This document shows, piece by piece, positions 1-5,386 of a stretch of 5,386 nt of DNA; the first letter of the stretch is position 1, and every line of letters begins with the position of its first letter. The notes beneath the pieces were generated by a model, which made no database searches, had not been told where the DNA came from, and was given only the letters and a program-made list of their open reading frames with translations. Source of the DNA: Eubacterium sp. GTDB taxonomy: Bacteria; Bacillota; Clostridia; Lachnospirales; Lachnospiraceae. The DNA lies in NCBI GenBank assembly GCA_020844525.1, contig JAJGAH010000199.1:1-5386 (forward strand), in the 5' to 3' direction. Position numbers and translations under genes: made by a program.

Positions 1-21
1 TACAATAAGTGCTTTCTTCAT
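1..21 (-). CDS. Start of an unidentified gene, cut by the window edge
   Basis: The minus strand opens with ATG at 21-19 and reads MKKALIV before the window ends. A strong ribosome binding site, AGGAGG at 36-31, lies 9 nt upstream. A competing ATG at 25-23 in another frame is 5 nt from the same site and would read MYEESTYC. I prefer the MKKALIV start because a short lysine-rich opening followed by a hydrophobic beta-strand is typical of cytoplasmic nucleotide-binding enzymes, such as sugar-nucleotide epimerases, and of many glycosyltransferases. Seven residues cannot identify a family. The gene follows the polysaccharide operon on the same strand and may have its own promoter at 106-78, so it may start a separate transcript or extend the locus. 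Confidence 0.55.
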
Positions 22-30
22 ACATCTTCC

Positions 31-57
31 CCTCCTATAAGACCCCACTGTCTTTTA
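31..57 (-). promoter_or_regulatory. Leader hairpin and strong ribosome binding site of the left-edge gene
   Basis: On the minus strand AAGAC (54-50) and GTCTT (43-39) form a 5-bp stem around a 6-nt AGTGGG loop. After one A-A mismatch the stem can extend by two A-T pairs (57-56 with 37-36). The Shine-Dalgarno AGGAGG occupies 36-31, directly at the foot of the stem. The hairpin is short, so it may only keep the ribosome site exposed, or be chance. Read on the plus strand, the same stem is followed by TTATTA, which is too poor a T-run for a convincing terminator. Confidence 0.35.
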
Positions 58-77
58 TTAGTGTACTCAGACGAAGT

Positions 78-106
78 ATTTTAAAGTCTTATTTCTCCGA
101 ATTCAA
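78..106 (-). promoter_or_regulatory. Possible sigma-A-type promoter for the left-edge gene
   Basis: On the minus strand TTGAAT (106-101, four of six matches to TTGACA) is separated by exactly 17 nt from TAAAAT (83-78, five of six matches to TATAAT). Transcription would begin near 70, giving a leader of about 50 nt before the ATG at 21. The -35 box lies inside the last codons of the broken frame ending at 89, which is normal if that frame is no longer in use. AT-rich sequence yields such matches by chance, so confidence is modest. Confidence 0.35.
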
Positions 107-257
107 GAGTATCTGCAATTCTATCACTTGCATGCCATCGCCATATGAATTAGATGCATTCATTATTTTCTCATACACTTCATTATTATCAAAGAGTAAT
201 CTAATTTCTTAGTGTATTATATTGATCAGTTTCAGAACGCTTAACGATTTCAACAAG
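89..257 (-). pseudogene. Broken protein-like stretch after the small membrane gene
   Basis: Directly after the TAA of the 86-residue gene (260-258), the same frame continues open for 18 codons, LVEIVKRSETDQYNTLRN, and ends at TAG (203-201). The next frame is open from 208 to the TAA at 91-89 and reads EIRLLFDNN, then NEVYEKIMNASNSYGD, then MQVIELQILLNSEK. Both pieces have the charged-hydrophobic rhythm and codon choice of a real soluble helical domain. Neither has a start codon with a ribosome binding site. Removing one A near 210-209 would join them as ...YNTLEIRLLFDNN.... The simplest reading is a coding tail disabled by one in-frame stop and one 1-nt shift. The parent may be the 86-residue gene, giving an ancestral protein of roughly 142 residues, or a separate lost gene. 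I do not recognise the family. A sequencing error is a possible alternative. Confidence 0.4.
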
Positions 258-518
258 TTATTTCTTATCCACTATAGCATCCACTATTTCGATAAGAATC
301 AATATCATCACGGAAATTCGGCCGCCAAAAGCAATACCTCCTATGACCAAATAGTCTTGATTAATAAATGCTAGTATAAGTGAAATACATAGCATTGTTA
401 TTTTCATAGCTAATGCTATCTTTCTCATGAATGGATTCTTTGATGCCGAATATCTATAATAAATTATTCCCAATAATATAGCCGTTGCTAATATCAATAA
501 ATCTTTCATATTGTACAT
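258..518 (-). CDS. Small multi-pass membrane protein of unknown function, possibly truncated
   Basis: This 86-residue protein is mostly hydrophobic. Likely membrane segments are residues 5-21, 35-52 and 55-80. A basic loop, YRYSASKNPFMRK, lies between the first two, and the C-terminus is charged (DAIVDKK). I do not recognise the family. ATG 518-516 is the most upstream possible start because TAA directly precedes it; a second ATG at residue 4 is also possible. Neither has a clear Shine-Dalgarno, which is weaker than the other genes here. It follows glf by 58 nt on the same strand and probably shares the transcript. Its G+C is low (15 of 60 bases at 361-420), unlike glf. Protein-like sequence continues in the same frame past the TAA, so the protein may be the membrane part of a longer ancestor. 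A role in polysaccharide export is only suggested by position. Confidence 0.6.
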   Translation of the reverse strand: MYNMKDLLILATAILLGIIYYRYSASKNPFMRKIALAMKITMLCISLILAFINQDYLVIGGIAFGGRISVMILILIEIVDAIVDKK

Positions 519-576
519 TTATGTCTTAGCTAGGTGATCTTACTTAGCAATTACTATAAAATGCATTAGTAACATC

Positions 577-1695
577 TCATCTCAAAATCCGATCTGCGCA
601 GTCTAAAGCGGAAGCAATTACTTTATCCATATCATAATATTTATATTCTCCAAGTCTACCACCGAAGATTACATTTTTTTCATTTTCCGCCAATGCATGA
701 TATTTCCGATAAAGTGCACAGTTTTTCACGTCGTTCACCGGATAATATGGTTCATCTCCTAGTTTCCACTCGGAACTATATTCCCGGCTAATCACCGTCT
801 TCGGCAGATCTTTCCCCTTATCATCCTTACCAAACTGGAACCACTTATGCTCGATGATCCGGGTCCATGGCGTTTCGCGATCTGTGTAATTCACGGCAGC
901 ATTGCCTTGGAAGTTTGATTTGTCAAGAACCTCGGTCTCAAATCTGACTGACCTGTATTCCAAAGTACCGAGCTTGTAGTCGAAGTATGCATCAATCGGA
1001 CCAGTGTAAACCACCTTGTCTGCCATCGCATTCCACTTCTCGCGATCAGTAAAGTAGTCCTGGTTGAGCTGAACTTCGATTCCATCCAGCATGTTGGCTA
1101 CCATCTTAGTGTATCCGCCGACCGGTATGCCCTGATAGAGAGCGTTAAAATAGTTGTTGTCGAATGTCAGACGGACCGGAAGTCTCTTGATGATAAAAGA
1201 TGGCAGCTCAGTACAAGGTCTTCCCCACTGCTTCTCCGTATAACCTTTGATCAGCTTCTCATAGATATCTGTACCAACAAGGGAGATGGCTTGCTCTTCC
1301 AGATTCTTCGGATCAGTGATTCCAGCCTCTCTCTTCTGCTCTTCAATCTTTGCAGCTGCCTCTTCCGGCGTCACTACACCCCACATCTTATTGAAGGTAT
1401 ACATATTAAACGGCAGGGAGTAAAGCTCGCCATGATAATTGGCAACGGGTGAATTGGTGAAGCGATTGAAGGTGGCAAAGTGATTCACATAATCCCATAC
1501 CTCTTTATTGTTGGTATGGAAAATGTGAGCGCCATACTTGTGTACGTTGATTCCTTCAACTTTCTCCGTGTACACGTTTCCTGCAATGTTCGGTCTCTTG
1601 TCGATGACAAGTACAGACTTTTTACGAAGCTGTGCATCATGAGCGAAGACTGCTCCGTAAAGACCTGCGCCTACTATTAGATAATCATAATGCAT
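577..1695 (-). CDS. glf: UDP-galactopyranose mutase
   Basis: This flavoenzyme interconverts UDP-galactopyranose and UDP-galactofuranose in the cytoplasm, supplying the Galf donor for surface glycans. The 372 residues match the usual bacterial length. The N-terminal FAD-binding fold shows YLIVGAGLYGA (GxGxxG at 9-14), an acidic residue ending the second strand (D32) and the family signature HKYGAHIFHTNN (52-63). The substrate-site block YTEKQWGRP carries W157. IIKRLPVR carries R171, and Y182 follows in DNNYF; by alignment from memory these correspond to E. coli W156, R170 and Y181. The C-terminal FAD-contact block GGRLGEYKYYDMD (345-357) is intact. The ATG at 1695-1693 overlaps the wzx stop and has AAGGAG 6 nt upstream. 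G+C is clearly higher than in the polymerase gene (29 of 60 bases at 1021-1080), as if it came from a different source. The enzyme should be active and implies Galf in the polymer. Confidence 0.97.
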   Translation of the reverse strand: MHYDYLIVGAGLYGAVFAHDAQLRKKSVLVIDKRPNIAGNVYTEKVEGINVHKYGAHIFHTNNKEVWDYVNHFATFNRFTNSPVANYHGELYSLPFNMYTFNKMWGVVTPEEAAAKIEEQKREAGITDPKNLEEQAISLVGTDIYEKLIKGYTEKQWGRPCTELPSFIIKRLPVRLTFDNNYFNALYQGIPVGGYTKMVANMLDGIEVQLNQDYFTDREKWNAMADKVVYTGPIDAYFDYKLGTLEYRSVRFETEVLDKSNFQGNAAVNYTDRETPWTRIIEHKWFQFGKDDKGKDLPKTVISREYSSEWKLGDEPYYPVNDVKNCALYRKYHALAENEKNVIFGGRLGEYKYYDMDKVIASALDCADRILR

Positions 1696-1707
1696 TACTT
1701 TCTCCTT
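1693..1707 (-). promoter_or_regulatory. wzx-glf TAATG coupling junction with internal ribosome binding site
   Basis: The wzx stop TAA (1697-1695) and the glf ATG (1695-1693) share one base, as TAATG. The glf Shine-Dalgarno AAGGAG (1707-1702) lies within the last Wzx codons (Leu-Arg-Arg) and is 6 nt from the ATG. This is the standard arrangement for translational coupling, so flippase and mutase are expected to be made from one mRNA by reinitiating or linked ribosomes. Confidence 0.85.
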
Positions 1708-3158
1708 AAGAATCTTCCAGTCACCTTGTTATCCAGTGCCCTGTACATCATCTCATCCTTATTAATAATCAGCGCGATACCATAAACGATGAAATACACA
1801 AGCGCTGTTATTACAAGCCGTACAAATGAACTGCCGATATTCATCCTACTTACCAATACTGTCGGTACCAATGCAATCAGCGCAAAAATTAGGTATTTGA
1901 AAACATGAATATCTTTTCGCACTTCTGCAACATACTGCTTCGCGAATATTAGCTGAACTATCAACACAAGGAACTCCGCGATTGTTGTTGCCAGCGCAGC
2001 TCCTGCAACTCCCCATAAAGGGATCATGATAAGATTCAAAACGAAATCTGATACTGCACCGACGATCACTGAATAAAGAACATATCTTTCCTTATCCAGC
2101 GGTGTTAAAACCTGTACTCCAAGCACGCCAGTCAGCCCATTCGGAACGATTGCAAAGGTGATAATCTGCATTGCCGCAATGGCTCCAAGATAGTCTTTCC
2201 CTGCTAAGAACAGGATTGCATCCCTTGATTCGAATACGAAATAGGTGACAAGCGGCATGCCCATGAAGAGAACAGCATTCAGTGCTTTTGCCATTAAGCC
2301 AATAAACTTATCCTTCGAACCCTGCTTTACATAGTATGACATGCGAGGAAGCAAAACACTTCCAAGTGATGACACCACTGAAAGCAGCACGTTCTTGATC
2401 TTTACGGCGGCATTGTATAGACCAACGTCTCTATCAGCCTTCATGAAGCCTAACATTACAGTGTCAAGATTCGTATAGATGGACACCGTCACGCTCTGCG
2501 CAAACAGAATGAAGATAGGCTTCAGGTGCTTCTTGATCTCATAACGCTCAAATCTATGAAAAGTGATGATCTTTCTCAAGCGCACGAAGTTCATCACATT
2601 TGAACCAACCGATGAAAGCACCGTTATCGCAGCATAGATACGATAGTCTGTCTGCTGATGTACAAGTGCAAACATCAGGACTACAGATATTGCCTTAAAG
2701 AATATTGATCTTGCAGTAATGTAATCGTACTGTTCAAGTGCCTGGTAAATCCAGTTAGCGCCGAACATATTGAGGACAATGTTTGCGCCAAAAATAAAAA
2801 ACAATGTCTTATCTTGAGCAAACTTTGGAACCGCAAATATACAGACTACATATGTAGCAGTTACCAACACTGTGGCGGCAAGATTGATTAATAGGATTTC
2901 CTGCGCTGTCTTAGAAAGCTCTTCCTTGTTATCTCTGACCTTTGCACAAGCACGTACTCCATATGTTGGAATGCCTAGAGAGGCAACCATCATGAAGTAA
3001 TTAGATACAGATAATGCAAAAGCCACTTTCCCGTTCCCTTCAGCAAGAAGGACTCGTGATACGTATGGGAATGTAATTAACGGAAACAGAAAATTCGATG
3101 TCGTCAAAATAAAATTCATGATGAAATTATATTTGACCGAATGTATTTTATTCTCCAT
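1695..3158 (-). CDS. wzx: Wzx-type flippase (polysaccharide biosynthesis family, MATE/MVF-like)
   Basis: This is the inner-membrane transporter expected to flip undecaprenyl-diphosphate-linked repeat units to the outer face. The 487-residue protein has about 12-14 hydrophobic segments along its length and the recurrent signatures of the family: FPLITFPYVSRVL (25-37), GIPTYGVRACAKVRD (62-76), NWIYQALEQYDYI (135-147), SIYTNLDTVMLGF (226-238) and DVGLYNAAVKI (244-254). Charged residues at membrane edges (R35, R69, D232, K254) are typical. I start at ATG 3158-3156, because GAAGG (3169-3165) is 6 nt upstream. The adjacent TTG at 3161, one codon earlier, would be only 3 nt away. The gene begins 17 nt after the glycosyltransferase stop and overlaps glf by one base. 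Flippase genes are usually fitted to their own repeat unit, so this one likely belongs with the polymerase upstream. The exact substrate cannot be read from sequence. Confidence 0.93.
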   Translation of the reverse strand: MENKIHSVKYNFIMNFILTTSNFLFPLITFPYVSRVLLAEGNGKVAFALSVSNYFMMVASLGIPTYGVRACAKVRDNKEELSKTAQEILLINLAATVLVTATYVVCIFAVPKFAQDKTLFFIFGANIVLNMFGANWIYQALEQYDYITARSIFFKAISVVLMFALVHQQTDYRIYAAITVLSSVGSNVMNFVRLRKIITFHRFERYEIKKHLKPIFILFAQSVTVSIYTNLDTVMLGFMKADRDVGLYNAAVKIKNVLLSVVSSLGSVLLPRMSYYVKQGSKDKFIGLMAKALNAVLFMGMPLVTYFVFESRDAILFLAGKDYLGAIAAMQIITFAIVPNGLTGVLGVQVLTPLDKERYVLYSVIVGAVSDFVLNLIMIPLWGVAGAALATTIAEFLVLIVQLIFAKQYVAEVRKDIHVFKYLIFALIALVPTVLVSRMNIGSSFVRLVITALVYFIVYGIALIINKDEMMYRALDNKVTGRFLRRK

Positions 3159-3175
3159 CAATAACCTTCAGCAGT

Positions 3176-4153
3176 TCATTTACCTGCTCCATGAATAAAA
3201 TGGTTAAAAGAATTCACAGCATCCTTCTCAAACTGCTTTTCCTCACCCCTTATTATCTGACGATAGCCATCAAAATCAGATTTAATCTCTTCGTAATTCT
3301 CTAAAACGTATCTGATCAATTCAATTGATTTCGATACAGAACCATCGCTCTTCTCATCGATCTTATACTTCGCAGGTATCGGAACATCTACTTCATTTGC
3401 CGCTGCTCCTCTCCTTCCAGTAACAATACAGCATCCTGAGATCGCAGCTTCCCGTGGCATTCTATCCTTCCCCGGATGATTGCCAAAATCAATGTACAGC
3501 TTGCTTTTCTGCATCAGTTCCCTGACCTGGTTGGGAGTCATGCCTTGGATTGGAACCCATTTGATATCCGGAGCAGAATTTATCAACTGCTCTGTATATT
3601 CAAATCCTTTCTTCGGATTATAAATAACAATGTTTTCCTTTACTATTTGAGTCTCTAACTTTGCATTCTGAATGAACTCATCATTGAGATAATCTGAGAG
3701 GAAAAACGTTCTATCTTTATTGATTCCTTTCAAAATCAGAAAATCTTGCGCATACTTACATTGGCATAAATGATATAAGTTCTTGTCAAATACATTTCCA
3801 TCCAGCAAGCCAAAGGCAGTTGTGATATTGTCCTGCCACCTCTTCTTTCGATAGAAGAAATCTACGCTAAGCCACCACAGTACTTTCTTTGCTTTATGAA
3901 ATTTTTTCAACAGGTAGGTAGCAGTTTCAGGAATAACTACAATATTATCAGGCGCATCCACAACTTTCATAGCCGATGGGTTATTATATATGGCGTATCT
4001 TTTCTTCGAATTTTCTCCCTGCTCTCTTATTGTCCACGACGAATAATAGCAAATTTTAGAGTCAATATTATTTTTATTTAACACATAGCACAGCTGTTGA
4101 AGGAGTTCAGGACCTCCTGACACTGTCGCGTATGGAGCCATTACATAAATCAT
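3176..4153 (-). CDS. GT-B-fold glycosyltransferase, GT4-like
   Basis: This 325-residue soluble protein probably transfers a sugar from a nucleotide donor onto the growing lipid-linked repeat unit at the cytoplasmic membrane face. The N-terminal domain starts MIYVMAPYATVSGGPELL, with the glycine-rich acceptor-side loop (SGGPE, 12-16) common in GT-B enzymes. The C-terminal domain contains YIDFGNHPGKDRMPREAA (220-237) and then SGCCIVTGRRG and NE (239-254), a variant of the E-x-x-x-G donor-binding loop of GT4 enzymes. The segment VIYNPKKGFEYT (176-187) resembles the start of the second Rossmann domain. The protein is somewhat short for GT4 (usually 350-400). ATG 4153 has GAGG 7 nt upstream, and the gene follows the polymerase by 18 nt. 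Donor and acceptor are unknown. It could be the galactofuranosyltransferase served by glf, but most known Galf transferases are of other types, so I do not assign it. Confidence 0.82.
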   Translation of the reverse strand: MIYVMAPYATVSGGPELLQQLCYVLNKNNIDSKICYYSSWTIREQGENSKKRYAIYNNPSAMKVVDAPDNIVVIPETATYLLKKFHKAKKVLWWLSVDFFYRKKRWQDNITTAFGLLDGNVFDKNLYHLCQCKYAQDFLILKGINKDRTFFLSDYLNDEFIQNAKLETQIVKENIVIYNPKKGFEYTEQLINSAPDIKWVPIQGMTPNQVRELMQKSKLYIDFGNHPGKDRMPREAAISGCCIVTGRRGAAANEVDVPIPAKYKIDEKSDGSVSKSIELIRYVLENYEEIKSDFDGYRQIIRGEEKQFEKDAVNSFNHFIHGAGK

Positions 4154-4171
4154 TTTCGAACCTCATAAATG

Positions 4172-5263
4172 TTAAAACGGAAGCAACCAGGATTGATATG
4201 GAAGGTTTCCCCACATTGAAGCAGAAGAAGGCAGCTGAACAAGGTTCAATGCCATTATTGCTATTGCAAATAAATTACTTAATCTAACCGCATGTATATT
4301 CTTTGTCCCTTCAAGCTTTGCATAAAGAGGAAAATAAAACATTACTGGGTAGAAAAATACATACCTCGCTCTTAGGAATGCATTGTACAGGACAGATAAT
4401 GAGTCTACCGCACAGAGAACTAACAATAATATATTAATCAGTTTCTTATAATCAGATTGATATTCCGAATAATTAATAATCCAAAACAGCAAAAGATATG
4501 AGGCGAATCTTGTGATTACACCAAGTCCGCTGCCCAGTTCTGTCCTTGTTATTTTCGCCGCAGATATATAATACCGGACATAGGGAATCCTACTTCCTAA
4601 TGCAACAACCAATCTGAAGATCAATGGGCTTAAAAAAATCACACCAATTGCAAGAAACAAATAAAAAATTGGCTGATGCTTGTCGCTCACATGTCTTTGT
4701 ACCCAGTAAACGAGCATAAAGATAATAAAATAAAAAAGTATGGAATTATGGATAAAAATAGGAAATATCAAAAAAAATATTCCTAATTTCTTTCTTGCAT
4801 GTAGAAAATAGTATGTTCCAAGTAATGCAATACTAATTGCTGCAAACTGACGTACCAGTGAAAAGGAAATCAGATAATAATTTCCAATAATCAGGGCAAT
4901 TGGATAAGCAATTCTATTGTCAAGATTTTTTCTTATCAGTATATACAAGGGGAATAATGACAAGAACGACATGATAGCTATATATATCCTAAACCCATTA
5001 TTTACTTTTCCTAAGGCTAAACACAGAAAATAATAAAGTGTTTCATTTCTGAATAGGTTTCCTGCCCATCCCCCATTTATAGCTTCAAAATTATTCTTTT
5101 CTCCAATATAATCGGTACCAATGTTTACTCTCGTTGCGCTAAAGGCAAACAGCATGAAGAAAATTAAAAAGAGAAGTACATTCTTACTTCTGGGGCTTTG
5201 TGTATGTTCAATAATAAGCGAGAGTAGGATGCAGACTATTGCTATGATAATATATGTGTCCAT
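4172..5263 (-). CDS. EpsG/Wzy-like polysaccharide polymerase
   Basis: This 363-residue integral membrane protein most likely polymerises flipped repeat units on the outer membrane face. About ten hydrophobic segments span it, starting at residues 3-19 and 28-43. The EpsG family pattern is visible: an early extracellular loop ATRVNIGTDYIGE (43-55, with R45 and GTD 49-51), LVRQFAAIS (136-144, with the conserved RQ pair), FIHNSIL (170-176, conserved H), the late FLRARYVFFYP and NLPYQSWLLPF near the C-terminus. Arg, Gln, His and Asp at these places are the usual candidate catalytic residues. ATG 5263 is the earliest possible start, since TAA lies one codon upstream (5269-5267). Its ribosome binding site is weak. 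The gene is very AT-rich (13 of 60 bases G+C at 4741-4800), as Wzy genes often are. It is the first complete operon gene in the window. A different O-antigen ligase-like family is unlikely given the RQ and H motifs. Confidence 0.87.
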   Translation of the reverse strand: MDTYIIIAIVCILLSLIIEHTQSPRSKNVLLFLIFFMLFAFSATRVNIGTDYIGEKNNFEAINGGWAGNLFRNETLYYFLCLALGKVNNGFRIYIAIMSFLSLFPLYILIRKNLDNRIAYPIALIIGNYYLISFSLVRQFAAISIALLGTYYFLHARKKLGIFFLIFPIFIHNSILFYFIIFMLVYWVQRHVSDKHQPIFYLFLAIGVIFLSPLIFRLVVALGSRIPYVRYYISAAKITRTELGSGLGVITRFASYLLLFWIINYSEYQSDYKKLINILLLVLCAVDSLSVLYNAFLRARYVFFYPVMFYFPLYAKLEGTKNIHAVRLSNLFAIAIMALNLVQLPSSASMWGNLPYQSWLLPF

Positions 5264-5279
5264 ACTTTAATCCATCATA

Positions 5280-5305
5280 ATCAAATATTTACGATCAAAT
5301 ATTTA
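5280..5305. repeat. 12-bp tandem direct repeat upstream of the polymerase gene
   Basis: ATCAAATATTTA occurs twice without mismatch, at 5280-5291 and 5294-5305, separated by CG, for a period of 14 bp. Each copy contains the self-complementary AAATATTT, so each could bind a dimeric protein or arise by slippage in AT-rich DNA. The pair sits 17 to 42 bp before the polymerase start, inside the 17-codon open frame. The 14-bp period is not a whole helical turn and not a multiple of three, which argues against both phased operators and a coding repeat. Confidence 0.7.
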
Positions 5306-5334
5306 TAATAACTTATTACTAATTTTCGCGACAT
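5281..5334 (-). CDS. Possible 17-residue leader ORF before the polymerase gene
   Basis: ATG at 5334-5332 opens MSRKLVISYYKYLIVNI and stops at TGA 5283-5281. GAGG (5344-5341) lies 6 nt upstream, a better ribosome site than that of the polymerase gene, which starts 17 nt after the TGA. The peptide has a basic start and then a hydrophobic-aromatic run. It could be a translated leader that brings ribosomes to the weak polymerase start, the remaining N-terminus of a deleted gene, or chance. No terminator-antiterminator hairpins or codon runs point to attenuation. Too short to judge by composition. Confidence 0.3.
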   Translation of the reverse strand: MSRKLVISYYKYLIVNI

Positions 5335-5386
5335 TTATTACCTCAACATCTAATTTGCAATGTATTCGCCCTTAATATGTTTCTTA
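5335..5386 (-). other. Possible tail of an upstream gene at the right edge
   Basis: Reading inward from the right edge on the minus strand, one frame is open from 5385 to TAG (5352-5350) and gives KKHIKGEYIAN; another is open from 5384 to TGA (5345-5343). The third stops at once. Because the polymerase lies in mid-operon style context and no good promoter is visible in 5264-5386, an upstream gene ending here is likely, with the KKHIKGEYIAN frame the more natural C-terminus. Ten or so codons cannot decide it. Confidence 0.2.

Noticed and set aside
9..212. Plus-strand open frame of 67 codons
   Set aside because: It lies opposite the protein-like minus-strand stretch, has no ribosome binding site, and its Ser/Phe/Ile-rich content looks like an antisense shadow of AT-rich coding DNA.
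551..572. Inverted repeat TTACTA/TAGTAA between glf and the small membrane gene
   Set aside because: The stem has only six mostly A-T pairs with a 10-nt loop and no T-run, so it is neither a terminator nor a convincing operator.
550..600. Possible promoter (TTGAGA and TATAGT) ahead of the small membrane gene
   Set aside because: The boxes are 21 nt apart, too far for a normal sigma-A promoter; cotranscription with glf explains the layout better.
891..1085. Second minus-strand frame inside glf
   Set aside because: It overlaps the conserved glf frame entirely and its Thr/Arg/Leu-rich translation is a frame shadow.
1480..1680. Plus-strand open frame opposite the 5' end of glf
   Set aside because: It is antisense to the conserved FAD-binding region of glf and has no upstream signals of its own.
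3476..4081. Two plus-strand open frames (3476-3658 and 3896-4081)
   Set aside because: Both are antisense to the glycosyltransferase gene, whose motifs are intact, and neither has a supported start.
1..5386. Window length equals that of the phiX174 genome (5386 bases)
   Set aside because: The content is a polysaccharide locus with no phage genes, so the length match is coincidental.
1..5386. tRNA, rRNA, CRISPR, insertion sequence or defence genes
   Set aside because: I read both strands and found no repeat-spacer pattern, transposase motifs, terminal inverted repeats or RNA-gene signatures.

Overview
The window is a compact, single-strand block of a Wzx/Wzy-dependent surface polysaccharide (capsule or exopolysaccharide) locus. 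All supported genes lie on the minus strand, so the locus reads from the right end to the left. The gene families (EpsG-type polymerase, Wzx flippase, Glf), the AAGGAG-type ribosome binding sites, the tight gene spacing and the low to moderate G+C suggest a Firmicute. A gut or rumen-type Clostridia such as a Lachnospiraceae member is my best guess, but the sequence alone does not prove the genus or family.

Layout in transcription order: (i) 5386-5264, an AT-rich leader that may hold the tail of an upstream gene, a 17-codon open frame with a good ribosome binding site, and a 12-bp tandem direct repeat; (ii) 5263-4172, EpsG/Wzy-like polymerase; (iii) 4153-3176, GT-B glycosyltransferase; (iv) 3158-1695, Wzx flippase; (v) 1695-577, glf, UDP-galactopyranose mutase; (vi) 518-258, an 86-residue unrecognised membrane protein; (vii) 257-89, protein-like but broken sequence that looks like the decayed tail of that small gene or of a neighbour; (viii) a possible promoter, a small hairpin and a strong ribosome binding site leading to a new gene at 21-1 that leaves the window after seven codons.

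Genes ii to v form an obvious operon. The gaps are 18 and 17 nt, and wzx and glf overlap as TAATG with the glf ribosome binding site inside the last codons of wzx. The expected division of labour is as follows. Glf converts UDP-galactopyranose to UDP-galactofuranose in the cytoplasm. The glycosyltransferase adds one sugar to an undecaprenyl-linked repeat unit. Wzx flips the unit across the membrane, and the EpsG/Wzy protein polymerises it outside. The initiating phosphoglycosyltransferase, the other glycosyltransferases and the chain-length control genes are not here and should lie outside the window.

Base composition is uneven. Sampled 60-base rows are about 22% G+C in the polymerase and 25% in the small membrane gene, against 48% in glf. 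This fits the usual mosaic assembly of polysaccharide loci. I see no RNA gene, CRISPR array, insertion sequence or defence system. The core is ordinary; the places worth a second look are the two ends.
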